Below are positions 42,162 to 50,955 of a stretch of DNA of 64,000 nucleotides, piece after piece. Below the pieces are notes generated by a model. That model was not told the origin of the DNA, did not search any database, and saw nothing but the letters and a program-made list of their open reading frames with translations. The position numbers and the translations under genes are program-made. This DNA comes from CAYLLN01 sp964384375. Its GTDB lineage: Bacteria > Planctomycetota > Planctomycetia > Pirellulales > Pirellulaceae. Each line of letters starts with the position of its first letter. Within the stretch, counting starts at the first letter, position 1. The stretch is from assembly GCA_964384375.1 (NCBI GenBank), contig CAYLLN010000001.1, positions 1-64,000 of the forward strand. Reading direction: 5' to 3'.

Positions 42162-45100
42162 ATGCGTTTGCTCGCCTCGCTGCTCATTGCACTTTCGTTC
42201 GCCGCAACGCTCGCCGCCGCGGAGCCCGTTGGCTTTCGGACCGACTTGCTCGCCGACGGCAACCTGAGTCGCTGGCACATCACTGGTTGCGATGTGACGC
42301 TGGACGGCGGCTTGCTTGTGCTCAAAGGGAGAGACGGCTTCATTCGGAGCGAAAGCCGCTATCGCGATTTCGTGCTCGAACTGGACTATCGCCCGCTGCA
42401 AGCGGAGAAGTATGACGCCGGCATCTACATCCGCTGCGAAGCTCCACCCGAAGGAAAGCCGTGGCCGACGCAGTATCAGGTCAACCTGAAGCACGGCGAC
42501 GAACTGAACCTTATTGGCTTTCCCAAGGCCCGCAGCACCGATCTCGTGAAGCCAGGAGAGTGGAACCACGCGAAGCTGACGGTCGTCGGCGAGCTGGCCA
42601 GCATGGAAATAAATGGCCAAAAGGCTTGGGAAACGGACGGCGTGAAGAACCGCGATGGGTATATCGGCATCCAGGTCGAAGTCCCCGGCGGCGGCCAGTT
42701 CGAGTTCAAGAACATCGCTGTCACAGAACTCGATTACCGGCCGCTCTTCGACGGCAAGTCGCTTGCCGGTTGGGAAGGGGCGGGCGAAGCGGCCGAAAAA
42801 TGCTGGAAAGTTGAGGACGGTGCGATCGTCTGCACGGGAGCGAAGGGGCCGTGGCTGCGAAGTGCTGAGGAGCACGACGACTACAACCTGCGGCTCGATT
42901 ACAAGCTCAAATCGGGGGGGAACAGCGGCGTCTATATCCGCGTCCCTGCCGACGGCGATCACCACGGCGACGGCGCGGGGATCGAAGTGCAGGTGCTCGA
43001 CGACAAGGCGGACAAGTACACCAAACTCAAGCCGTATCAGTTCACCGGCAGCCTCTATGCGGTCGCTCCGGCGACGAGCCACGTCGGCCGCGACACGGGC
43101 GCGTGGAACTCGCTCGAAATCAACTGCCACAGCAAGCGCTACCGAATCGTCCACAACGGCGTGGTCATTCTCGACGCCGACGATGCTTCGCACGCGGAAC
43201 TCGACGGTCGCCTGACGAAGGGTTTCCTCGGCCTGCAGAACCACAGCGAGGAAGTCTGGTTTCGCAATCTGCGGATCGGACCTGCCTACGTCCTGCCACC
43301 TGCCCCGGCGTCGCAATCACCCACAGCAGCGGAACTGGCCGAGATTCTCGCCAAACCGATTCTCGAACCGGGTACGCCGCAGCGTGAAGTGGAAGCATTT
43401 TGCGAAGCCCGCGTGCTCCGTTTGCCAGCGGCGGATGCTCCCGAGCGAACGTCGCCGGAAGCCTGGCAGAAATACATCGCAGGCATCCGCCAAGACGTCC
43501 TCGATCGCGTCGTCTTTCGCGGCGAAGCGGCCAAGTGGCGCGACTTCCGCGGCAAGATCGAGTGGCTCGAAACAATCGACGGAGGGGAAGGCTACAAGCT
43601 GAAGAAGCTCCGCTTCGAAGCGGTTCCCGGTCTTTGGGTTCCGGCCGTGCTCTACGAGCCGACGAAGCTCGACGGCAAGACGCCGGTCTTTCTGAACGTC
43701 AACGGACACGACGGCGCGGGCAAAGCAGCCGATTACAAGCAAATCCGCTGCATCAATCTCGCGAAGCGGGGGATCATCGCTCTGAACCTCGAATGGTTCG
43801 GCATGGGGCAATTGCGCGGGCCGGGTTTCGTGCATTACAAGCTGAATCAGCTCGACCTGTGCGGGACGAGCGGCGTCGCGCCGTTCTACCTGGCGATGCA
43901 GCGCGGGCTCGACATCTTGCTGGCCCATGAACATGCCGATAAGGAACGGGTCGGCGTCGCTGGCCTCTCCGGCGGCGGTTGGCAGACGATCTTCATCAGT
44001 TCGCTCGACCCGCGCGTCACGCTGGCCAATCCGGTAGCCGGCTATTCGAGCTATCTGACGCGGATTCACAACCACTCCGATCTCGGCGATTCCGAGCAGA
44101 CGCCAGTCGATCTGGCCGCGACGGGAGACTACGCCCACCTGACGGCGATGCTGGCCCCGCGCGTCGCTCTGCTCACGTTCAACGAGAAGGACAATTGCTG
44201 CTTTGCTGCTCCGCACGCCCTGCCGCCGCTGATGGAGGCGTCGCGCCCCGTTTTTCAGCTCTTCGGCAAGGCGGAGAATCTGCACGAGCATGTGAACTAC
44301 GACCCTGGCACGCACAACTTCGAGCGCGACAATCGCGAGGCGCTCTACAAGGTGATCGGCCAGCACTGGTATGCCGGTGATACTCGGTTTTCGCCGAACG
44401 AGATCGAGTGCGTGCAAGAAGTGAAGAAGGCCGAGCAGCTTGCGGTGGACTTACCTGCCGATACTCTCGATCTGCAAAAACTCGCCGCTAGCCTGATGCA
44501 GGGTCTGCCGGCCAAACAGCCGAGTCGCGACGAGGTGGCTGCGATCCTGCGGCTGCCGACGGAGAACAAAATCGCTGCCGTGAAGGGGGAGAAAGCATAC
44601 GCCAGCACACTAACGGTTCAGCGCTGGAAGCTCCGAATCGGGGATGCGTGGACGGTTCCGGCAGTCGAGATCGCACCGCCATCGCCTAAGGGAACCACGA
44701 TCATCCTGGCCGACGGCGGCCGCTCCTCGGCAAGCGAAGCCGTTGCCGCTGCACTCGCTCAGGGTCGCCGCGTCGTCGCCATCGACCCGTTCTACCTGGG
44801 CGAATCGAAGATCGAAAAGCGTGACTTTCTGTTCGCTCTCCTCGTATCGAGTGTGGGCGAGCGGCCACTCGGCGTCCAGGCGAGCCAGCTTCAGTCGATC
44901 GCGCGGTGGCTGAAGAGCGACCGCGAAGCGGGCGACGTGCAGATCGCCGCCATCGGCCCGCGCACGAGTCTCATGGCCCTGGCCGCCGCAACCCGCGACG
45001 AGAAAACGATCGACGGCATCTCGCTCACGGGCTCGCTCGGCTCGCTCAAGGAAGTGATCGAGCGAGGCGGACAGGTCGATCAAACGCCGGAGCAGTTTTG

Positions 45101-45263
45101 CTTCGGGCTGTTATTCACGGCTGACATCAAGCAGTTGGCGGCACTAGTCGTACCACGACCGGTGAAGTTCGTTCAGCCATCGGACCGCGTGAAGACGGAG
45201 CTCGCCGACCTCAAGCAGGTCTATGCCGAGCACGGCCAAACTTTCGATCCTCTCGCTCCCTGA
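42162..45263 (+). CDS. DUF1080-DUF1080-alpha/beta-hydrolase fusion, exported
   Basis: 1033 residues. A signal peptide (MRLLASLLIALSFAATLAAA) is followed by two tandem DUF1080 domains: ~20-190 (FVLELDYRPLQAEKYDAGIYIRC, AKLTVVGELASMEING) and ~195-375 (YNLRLDYKLKSGGNSGVYIRV, GIEVQVLDDKADKY, GFLGLQNHSEEVWFRNLRIG). Residues ~385-1030 hold an alpha/beta hydrolase of the large acetyl-xylan-esterase-like type. The nucleophile elbow GVAGLSGGGW lies near residue 603, and PGTHNFERDNR near 720 supplies a likely catalytic His. A second, weaker hydrolase-like half follows to the end. It probably de-esterifies a polysaccharide held by the jelly-roll domains. It lies between two PQQ propeller genes. Confidence 0.85.
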   Translation: MRLLASLLIALSFAATLAAAEPVGFRTDLLADGNLSRWHITGCDVTLDGGLLVLKGRDGFIRSESRYRDFVLELDYRPLQAEKYDAGIYIRCEAPPEGKPWPTQYQVNLKHGDELNLIGFPKARSTDLVKPGEWNHAKLTVVGELASMEINGQKAWETDGVKNRDGYIGIQVEVPGGGQFEFKNIAVTELDYRPLFDGKSLAGWEGAGEAAEKCWKVEDGAIVCTGAKGPWLRSAEEHDDYNLRLDYKLKSGGNSGVYIRVPADGDHHGDGAGIEVQVLDDKADKYTKLKPYQFTGSLYAVAPATSHVGRDTGAWNSLEINCHSKRYRIVHNGVVILDADDASHAELDGRLTKGFLGLQNHSEEVWFRNLRIGPAYVLPPAPASQSPTAAELAEILAKPILEPGTPQREVEAFCEARVLRLPAADAPERTSPEAWQKYIAGIRQDVLDRVVFRGEAAKWRDFRGKIEWLETIDGGEGYKLKKLRFEAVPGLWVPAVLYEPTKLDGKTPVFLNVNGHDGAGKAADYKQIRCINLAKRGIIALNLEWFGMGQLRGPGFVHYKLNQLDLCGTSGVAPFYLAMQRGLDILLAHEHADKERVGVAGLSGGGWQTIFISSLDPRVTLANPVAGYSSYLTRIHNHSDLGDSEQTPVDLAATGDYAHLTAMLAPRVALLTFNEKDNCCFAAPHALPPLMEASRPVFQLFGKAENLHEHVNYDPGTHNFERDNREALYKVIGQHWYAGDTRFSPNEIECVQEVKKAEQLAVDLPADTLDLQKLAASLMQGLPAKQPSRDEVAAILRLPTENKIAAVKGEKAYASTLTVQRWKLRIGDAWTVPAVEIAPPSPKGTTIILADGGRSSASEAVAAALAQGRRVVAIDPFYLGESKIEKRDFLFALLVSSVGERPLGVQASQLQSIARWLKSDREAGDVQIAAIGPRTSLMALAAATRDEKTIDGISLTGSLGSLKEVIERGGQVDQTPEQFCFGLLFTADIKQLAALVVPRPVKFVQPSDRVKTELADLKQVYAEHGQTFDPLAP

Positions 45264-45278
45264 CATTCGACTTATGGC

Positions 45279-45304
45279 TCAGGGGGCTCACGCCCCCGCT
45301 CGCC
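45279..45304 (+). repeat. TCATCGG/CGCTCGCC-type repeat, copy 5 (divergent)
   Basis: TCAGGGGGC...GCCCCCGCTCGCC; the right end is conserved, the left TCATCGG is shortened to TCAG, and the stem is pairing-preserving. It is followed immediately by a heptamer array. Confidence 0.7.
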
Positions 45305-45324
45305 TTCCGACCTCCGACCTCCGA
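45304..45324 (+). repeat. Heptanucleotide tandem array (CCTCCGA type)
   Basis: Three 7-bp units (CTTCCGA, CCTCCGA, CCTCCGA) end five bases before the start codon of the next propeller gene. Confidence 0.75.
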
Positions 45325-45329
45325 CTATC

Positions 45330-46574
45330 ATGCCGCGTCTTTTTTCGTGCATCTTCGTGTTTTTCGTGGCCATTGCATCCGCTGTCGCTGACTATCCGCA
45401 GTTCCGCGGCCCCGCCGGCGATGGCCACGCCACAGCCAGCAGTTTGCCGGAAACTTGGAACGAATCGACGAATGTCGCCTGGAAGATGCCCATTCCTGGC
45501 AAGGGTTGGTCTTCACCGAGCCTGCATGCTGGGCGTCTGTACCTGACAACCGCCGCGCCCAACGACCCGGACGACGAAGCTGGCGATCTTTCCTTGCGTG
45601 TTTACTCCCTCGATGCGGCTAGCGGGGAAGTGAAATGGTGGCGCGAGGTGTTCGTTCAGTCTGCCGCCACCGCACCGAAGATTCACAGCAAGAACAGCCA
45701 CGCCAGCCCCACGCCAATCGTCGCCGGCGAGCGGCTCTATGTCCATTTCGGACATCAAGGGACCGCCTGCCTTGACTTGGACGGTAACGTCCTTTGGCGG
45801 AACGATCGGATCAAGTATCCACCGGTTCACGGCAACGGCGGCTCGCCGATCCTCGTGGACGGAAAGCTCATTTTCACCTGCGATGGCGCCTCGGAGCCGG
45901 CCGTGATCGCGCTCGACGCGAAAACGGGTGAGGAAACGTGGCGGTTTGCCCGGCCTGGCGATCCGCCCAAAAAGTTTGCCTTTGCCACGCCCACAGCGAT
46001 TGAAGTTGCTGGGAAAACGCAAGTCATCTGCCCGGGCGCCGGCATCGTGAATTCGCTCGATCCGGCCACTGGTCGCGAGATTTGGAGCGTCACCTACGAT
46101 GGCTACTCGGTCATCCCCAAGCCGGTCTTCGGCCACGGGCTCGTGTTTATCAGCACGAGCTACGATTCTCCGAGCGTCCTCGCCATTCGCCCAGACGGCA
46201 GCGGCGATGTGACCGAGACACATGTCGCGTGGACGCTGAAGAAAGGGGCACCGCACACACCGTCGATGCTGCTCGTTGGAGACGAGCTCTACATGGTTTC
46301 CGACAAAGGGATCGCGACCTGTGTCGATGCCCGCACCGGCAAGGAGCACTGGCAGGAGCGAATCGGCGGCAACTATTCGTCGTCGCTCGTCTATGCCGAC
46401 GGCAAGATCTACATCCAGAGCGAGGAAGGACCGGCTCTGGTGCTCCGGCCAGGCAAGAAGTTCGCCAAACCGACCGAAGCCGGTTTCAAGGAGCGGACGC
46501 TCGCCTCCTATGCTGTCGGCGACAGCGCTCTCTTCATCCGCACCGAGGGGAATCTGTACCGGGTCGAAAACTGA
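45330..46574 (+). CDS. Exported PQQ-type beta-propeller protein, second copy
   Basis: 414 residues with signal peptide (MPRLFSCIFVFFVAIASAVA). It has the same blade pattern as the gene at 40482: YPQFRGPAGDGHATASSLPETWN, NVAWKMPIPGKGWSSPSLHAGRLYLTT, SHASPTPIVAGERLYVHFGHQG, GGSPILVDGKLIFTCDG, YSSSLVYADGKIYIQSEEGPALV. It has no catalytic signature. It could be a scaffold or bind a quinone cofactor. A repeat and heptamer array fill its leader, so its ribosome-binding site is unclear. Confidence 0.87.
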   Translation: MPRLFSCIFVFFVAIASAVADYPQFRGPAGDGHATASSLPETWNESTNVAWKMPIPGKGWSSPSLHAGRLYLTTAAPNDPDDEAGDLSLRVYSLDAASGEVKWWREVFVQSAATAPKIHSKNSHASPTPIVAGERLYVHFGHQGTACLDLDGNVLWRNDRIKYPPVHGNGGSPILVDGKLIFTCDGASEPAVIALDAKTGEETWRFARPGDPPKKFAFATPTAIEVAGKTQVICPGAGIVNSLDPATGREIWSVTYDGYSVIPKPVFGHGLVFISTSYDSPSVLAIRPDGSGDVTETHVAWTLKKGAPHTPSMLLVGDELYMVSDKGIATCVDARTGKEHWQERIGGNYSSSLVYADGKIYIQSEEGPALVLRPGKKFAKPTEAGFKERTLASYAVGDSALFIRTEGNLYRVEN

Positions 46575-46663
46575 CGCCCGGATTGTAACGACCTCGGCAC
46601 TTTCTGGCCGGTCAGGGGTTAAAGGCCCGTCGGGGGCGAAACTCACTCGCGGAGGGCCAGGTC

Positions 46664-47491
46664 ATGCGTTCATTCTTCGTGCTGATGGCGGGACTGTTTT
46701 TGGCAGGAACAACGGCCGCCCAAGAGGCGCCGCCCCCTGCCGGGCAACTGGTGGCGATCAACGTTCTGCTGGCTGATGCCGTCGGTCCGGCAACGGACGG
46801 CGCCGAGATCACGGCGGCGAAAATCGTCGAGCTGGACAAGCAAGGGAAGCTGTCGTCCGCCTCGCGGATTTCGCTGTCGCTTTTGGAAAATGTCCCCGCT
46901 TCGGCTCAGTTCGGCGAGAACGCACCTCTGGTAACAGGTCGTCAGGAAGGTGGATTCCCCGGAGGCGGCGGCCGCGGTTTTTCGTACGCGATGCAGAATC
47001 TAGGCACGACCGTGCAAGCGACTGCTCGCGTGGAGCAGGACGGCAAGATTCTTGTGGAACTGACGGTTGAGCGATCGCGACTCGCTCTCACGAAGCCGGC
47101 CGAGGGGGATGCCGCACCGGAACCGCGACGGATCATCAATCAAAACACTCGCACGACGGTGCGCGTGGCCAGCGGCAGCAGCGTTTTGGTGGGTGGCCAG
47201 CAATCGGCCGCCGGCGCCGATGCGACGCAGACCTACGTGGTGCTCACCGCGACTTTGGCCGAGCCTGCGAAAGCTGCCGCGGCAGAAGCGGCTCGTCCCG
47301 CGGCGGAGCTCAAGGTCTTCACGCTTACCCATGCTCGTGCCGGTGACATCCTGCAGGTGCTGCAAAACGTCTTTCAGCGGCAAGGGATTCGGTTAGCGGC
47401 CGACGAACGGACCAACTCGATCATCGCCCAAGGCGCTGCGGATCAACTCGATATCGCTCGAGCTCTGATTCAGCGGCTTGATGAGTCGTAG
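46664..47491 (+). CDS. Exported protein with secretin N-domain-like (NolW) fold
   Basis: 275 residues. A signal peptide (MRSFFVLMAGLFLAGTTAAQ) is followed by a ~170-residue beta-rich region with GRGFSYAMQNLGTTVQATARVEQDG and SSVLVGGQQSAAGA. The C-terminal ~60 residues read LKVFTLTHARAGDILQVLQNVF and GIRLAADERTNSIIAQGAADQLDIARALIQRLD, the N1/NolW domain found in GspD-type secretins. There is no secretin pore domain, so this is a stand-alone periplasmic module, typical in planctomycetes. Partners are not apparent. Confidence 0.8.
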   Translation: MRSFFVLMAGLFLAGTTAAQEAPPPAGQLVAINVLLADAVGPATDGAEITAAKIVELDKQGKLSSASRISLSLLENVPASAQFGENAPLVTGRQEGGFPGGGGRGFSYAMQNLGTTVQATARVEQDGKILVELTVERSRLALTKPAEGDAAPEPRRIINQNTRTTVRVASGSSVLVGGQQSAAGADATQTYVVLTATLAEPAKAAAAEAARPAAELKVFTLTHARAGDILQVLQNVFQRQGIRLAADERTNSIIAQGAADQLDIARALIQRLDES

Positions 47492-47518
47492 AGGGGACGA
47501 GTCGCAGTTGGATCGCCA

Positions 47519-48139
47519 TCATTCGCTGATTCCACCAGCGACACGCAGTTCGTGCGCGATCCACTCCAGCTCCTCGTCGCTGCGCCCGGCGAGGAGGCCG
47601 AGCTTCTTGCCGTCCGTATCCCGAATCTGCAGTTGCATGACCGGCACGCCGTTCACCTCCATGCCTGAGGAAACGACGCAAATCGACTCGATCGATGCCA
47701 GCGGCCATTCACGCTGCTTTTTGCCGAAGATGCCGATCTGCATCACCATCAGCGTCCCGCCTGCCACGGCCAGCCCTGCCTGCCGGCGTCCCATGTTGAT
47801 GCCACCCAGCAGCATGCCGATCCCCACGGCCCAAAAGACGATCACGAACAGCACGAAGATCCAGAGTTTGTCGCCCCCTTGCACGTTTTGCGCGTTGGCC
47901 CCGATAAACAAGAACATGCTGGAAAACACAGTCATAAACCCGCACCACAAGAGGCCGAAGCCAAACAGACCGTGACTTCCCTTCCACAAGCCGGCTGGAG
48001 GGACGGTGATCGAGACGCCGTCTTCAAAGTGTTTGACTTCGATCGGGCTGCCGGGAGGGCGCGCAGGAATCGATTCGATGTCGTCCTGATCCTCGGGCTC
48101 GGACCAGGCGTCGTTGCTCGGCGGGAAGCGCTCGCTCAT
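47519..48139 (-). CDS. Hypothetical membrane protein
   Basis: 206 residues from ATG 48139 (MSERFPPSNDAWSEPEDQD). An acidic N-terminus leads to three hydrophobic segments (FGFGLLWCGFMTVFSSMFLFIGA, LWIFVLFVIVFWAVGIGMLLGG, AGLAVAGGTLMVMQIGIFG). A cytoplasmic C-terminus follows with WPLASIESICVVSSGMEVNG and LGLLAGRSDEELEWIAHEL, resembling a PH-like domain. I recognise no named family. Confidence 0.72.
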   Translation of the reverse strand: MSERFPPSNDAWSEPEDQDDIESIPARPPGSPIEVKHFEDGVSITVPPAGLWKGSHGLFGFGLLWCGFMTVFSSMFLFIGANAQNVQGGDKLWIFVLFVIVFWAVGIGMLLGGINMGRRQAGLAVAGGTLMVMQIGIFGKKQREWPLASIESICVVSSGMEVNGVPVMQLQIRDTDGKKLGLLAGRSDEELEWIAHELRVAGGISE

Positions 48140-48220
48140 GCGGCAGTGTAGAATAGGGTGTTCACCAACCGTTTGCAGCCCTGCCAGCGACGGCACAGTG
48201 AGTGTGCCTACTACTTTCCC

Positions 48221-49114
48221 ATGCCTAGCCCCACCGCCGCTGCCGCTTCGATTCCCTGGCTGGCCCGGAGGCCAGACAAGCCGCGGGCGTATTTGTTGGG
48301 ATCGGGCGAGCGGGCCAATGTGCTGGAAGAAGCCGAGCGTCTGCGGCCGCTGATTGACGAGCATCTCGATGTGGTGCTAGCGGACTTCTACTACCAGCAA
48401 GACCTGGGCACAACGCCTGCCGACTTCGCGGTGGTACTGGGCGGTGACGGATCGATCCTACGGGCCGCACTGCAAATGCGGCAGCAGCAGATTCCAATCC
48501 TCGGCGTGAATCTAGGCAAACTCGGCTTTTTGGCGGGAATTGGCCCGAGCGAACTGGGCGAGGCATTGCCGCAGGTCGTGGCCGGCGAGGCCCGGATCGT
48601 CGAGCACCTCATGTTCCAGTGCTCGATCGTCCGCGAGGGGGAGGTCGTGGCCGAGACGCTGGGACTCAACGAAGTCGCCGTGTTTGCCGGGCCGCCGTTC
48701 TCGATGCTGACGCTCGATCTTTACGTTGACGCAGAATTGGCAACTACCTATGCTTGCGACGGCTTGATTGTCAGTACGCCGGTCGGTTCGACGGCACACA
48801 GCCTGTCGGCCGGCGGGCCGATCCTGCGGAAGACGCTCGCCGCGTTCGTCATTTGCCCGATCTGCCCGCACACGCTGACCGTGCGGCCGGTGGTCGATTC
48901 GGCGGATCGCGTGTACGAGATCGTCGTGCCGCAGCCGAACGAAAGGACGACGGTCGTGGTCGATGGGCGGCCGCTGTGGAAGCTCGCGCCGCACGATCGC
49001 GTTCGCGTCGTCCGGGCGGAGCCGACGTTCAAACTGCTGGAGTGCCGCGGGCAGAGCTACTATCGCACGCTGCGAGACAAGCTTGGCTGGGCGGGGAATT
49101 TGTATCGAAAGTAA
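48221..49114 (+). CDS. nadK: NAD kinase
   Basis: 297 residues from the ATG beginning MPSPTAAAASIPWLARRP; the open frame upstream is unsupported. NadK makes NADP from NAD and ATP. The kinase signature FAVVLGGDGSILRAA (GGDG) is near residue 78, followed by ILGVNLGKLGFLA, the NE motif in LGLNEVAVF, and the conserved TYACDGLIVSTPVGSTAHSLSAGGPIL. The N-terminal ~20 residues are poorly conserved. The neighbour genes are unrelated. Confidence 0.95.
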   Translation: MPSPTAAAASIPWLARRPDKPRAYLLGSGERANVLEEAERLRPLIDEHLDVVLADFYYQQDLGTTPADFAVVLGGDGSILRAALQMRQQQIPILGVNLGKLGFLAGIGPSELGEALPQVVAGEARIVEHLMFQCSIVREGEVVAETLGLNEVAVFAGPPFSMLTLDLYVDAELATTYACDGLIVSTPVGSTAHSLSAGGPILRKTLAAFVICPICPHTLTVRPVVDSADRVYEIVVPQPNERTTVVVDGRPLWKLAPHDRVRVVRAEPTFKLLECRGQSYYRTLRDKLGWAGNLYRK

Positions 49115-49146
49115 TCTGCGGTTTTCACAACGCAAGGAAGCGCGTG

Positions 49147-50094
49147 ATGAAGACGAATCTCCTTTTCGCCACGGTCGTCGCAACTCTTTCCGTGGCTGCC
49201 TTCTCTGTTCTGGCGGATGAGACAAAGCCAACTCCTGCCGACGCGCCGGCCAAAGACCTTTCGGCCGAGCTCGACAAGACCAAGCAGCAGCTGGCCCCCG
49301 CTTATTCGCTGGCGTACAAGTTCGCCGCCGGCGACGAGTTCCGCACGAAGGTCGTGCATCTCGTGACGGTGCAAACCAAGATCAGCGGCACCGAGACGGA
49401 AGACAGCAGCCGAAGCGTCTCGAATCGGCTCTGGCGGGTGAAGCAGGTCGATGGGAGCGGCAACATCGTCTTCGAGAACGTCGTCGAGAGCGTCGATATG
49501 TGGACGAAATCGACGGGGCGGGCGGAAGTTCGCTACAACAGCCAGACCGACAAATCGCCTCCGCCGGAATATCTGCTGGTCGCCGAGTCGATGGGGAAGG
49601 TGCTCTCCGTCGTTACGATGGACCCGCACGGCCGGATCATCTCGCGCGACGACAAGCAGAAGCAGTTCAATCCCGGGATTGGCGACCTGACGATTCCGTT
49701 TCCCGCCCAGCCGGTGAAGGCGGGCAACACCTGGTCGATTCCCGACGAAGTGCAGGTGAAGCTTGAGGACGGCTCGATCAAGAAGATTGCGACGCGGCAG
49801 CGTTACAAGCTCGACAAAGTGGAAAATGGCGTGGCGACCATCTCGGTGGCCACGCAGGTTCTCACGCCGGTGAACGACGCCAAGATTCAGTCGCAACTCG
49901 TCCAGCGACTTCAGGAAGGGACGATCAAGTTCGACCTCGAAGCCGGCCGCCTGTTGCACAAGCAAATGGATCTGGACCAGCAGGTCTTTGGCTTCGCCGG
50001 CGCCGAAAGCCACATGCAATACCTGGCTCGCTTCACAGAGGAGCCGGTGAAGGCGGAAGCGACCGCCGCCAAGTCGGGGGCTGAGAAGCGATAG
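49147..50094 (+). CDS. Exported protein of unknown function
   Basis: 315 residues. A signal peptide (MKTNLLFATVVATLSVAAFS) is followed by an acidic linker and a long beta-rich domain (YKFAAGDEFRTKVVHLVTVQTK, IVFENVVESVDMWTKS, DLTIPFPAQPVKAGNTWSIP, VATISVATQVLTP). The end is Ala/Lys-rich. The pattern FxAGDxxRxKVxHxxTxxT, IxF-PxxxVxxGxxW resembles uncharacterised planctomycete secreted proteins (DUF6263-like). It begins 32 bp after nadK and may share its transcript. Confidence 0.72.
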   Translation: MKTNLLFATVVATLSVAAFSVLADETKPTPADAPAKDLSAELDKTKQQLAPAYSLAYKFAAGDEFRTKVVHLVTVQTKISGTETEDSSRSVSNRLWRVKQVDGSGNIVFENVVESVDMWTKSTGRAEVRYNSQTDKSPPPEYLLVAESMGKVLSVVTMDPHGRIISRDDKQKQFNPGIGDLTIPFPAQPVKAGNTWSIPDEVQVKLEDGSIKKIATRQRYKLDKVENGVATISVATQVLTPVNDAKIQSQLVQRLQEGTIKFDLEAGRLLHKQMDLDQQVFGFAGAESHMQYLARFTEEPVKAEATAAKSGAEKR

Positions 50095-50112
50095 CGGTAG
50101 GCGACGCCTGAT

Positions 50113-50955
50113 ATGACGGAAAGCCGCTTCGCCTTCGGTGAGAACTGGTCGCACTTTCTCGGCGAACTCGACGATCGCCGGATCGAACTGGCCGAGCAAT
50201 CACTGCGGCAAATGCTCGATGTTGAGCGGTTGGATGGACGGACGTTTCTCGATGTAGGCTCCGGGAGTGGGCTCTTCAGCCTGGCAGCGAGGCGGCTCGG
50301 AGCGAGCGTCCGTTCCTTCGACTTTGATCCACAGTCGGTCGCTTGCACGGCAGAGCTGAAACGGCGTTACTTCGATGGCGACCCAACTTGGAACGTCGAA
50401 CAAGGCTCGGTGCTCGACGCGGCATTCCTCGACTCTCTCGGGAGCTTTGACGTCGTCTATGCCTGGGGCGTGCTGCACCATACTGGCGCGATGTGGCAGG
50501 CACTCGAAAGCGTCGCAGGCCTCGTTCAGCCGAGCGGCAAGCTCTTCATCGCCATCTACAACGATCAGGGAGCGGCCAGTCGGAGATGGCTTGCCGTAAA
50601 GCGAGCTTACAACCGACTTCCATCGGCGTTTCGCTGGATAGTGCTTTGGCCGGCCTTTGTGCGTCTGTGGGGACCGACCATGCTTCGCGACCTGTTGCGA
50701 GGCCGCCGCGGTGCGACTTGGAAAAACTACGCCGCATCGAGCACGCGTGGCATGTCGCCGTGGCGAGATGTCGTGGATTGGGTTGGCGGCCTTCCGTTTG
50801 AAGTCGCCGCCCCTGAGCAGATTGTGGACTTCTATCGCGAACGAGGATTCGAGCTTCGGCAGATCAAAACCTGCGGCCGCGGCCACGGCTGCAACGAGTT
50901 TGTGTTTCAGCGGTCAGCCGCGCGAAGTAAGGGCGTGGTCACTTTACCGGTTTGA
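50113..50955 (+). CDS. SAM-dependent methyltransferase, class I
   Basis: 280 residues. Motif I reads FLDVGSGSGLFSLAARRLGA near residue 45, followed by VRSFDFDPQSV (acidic residue) and FDVVYAWGVLHHTGAMWQAL (motif IV region). The middle is Arg/Trp-rich (RLWGPTMLRDLLRGRRGATWK). The C-terminus reads FYRERGFELRQIKTCGRGHGCNEFVFQ. Family members of this shape (UbiG/Methyltransf_25 type) act on small molecules. The substrate is unknown. The last ~17 bases overlap the convergent vWA gene. Confidence 0.85.
   Translation: MTESRFAFGENWSHFLGELDDRRIELAEQSLRQMLDVERLDGRTFLDVGSGSGLFSLAARRLGASVRSFDFDPQSVACTAELKRRYFDGDPTWNVEQGSVLDAAFLDSLGSFDVVYAWGVLHHTGAMWQALESVAGLVQPSGKLFIAIYNDQGAASRRWLAVKRAYNRLPSAFRWIVLWPAFVRLWGPTMLRDLLRGRRGATWKNYAASSTRGMSPWRDVVDWVGGLPFEVAAPEQIVDFYRERGFELRQIKTCGRGHGCNEFVFQRSAARSKGVVTLPV

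Noticed and set aside
42075..43316. 413-residue open frame antisense to the DUF1080-esterase fusion
   Set aside because: It mirrors the real gene and has no independent support.
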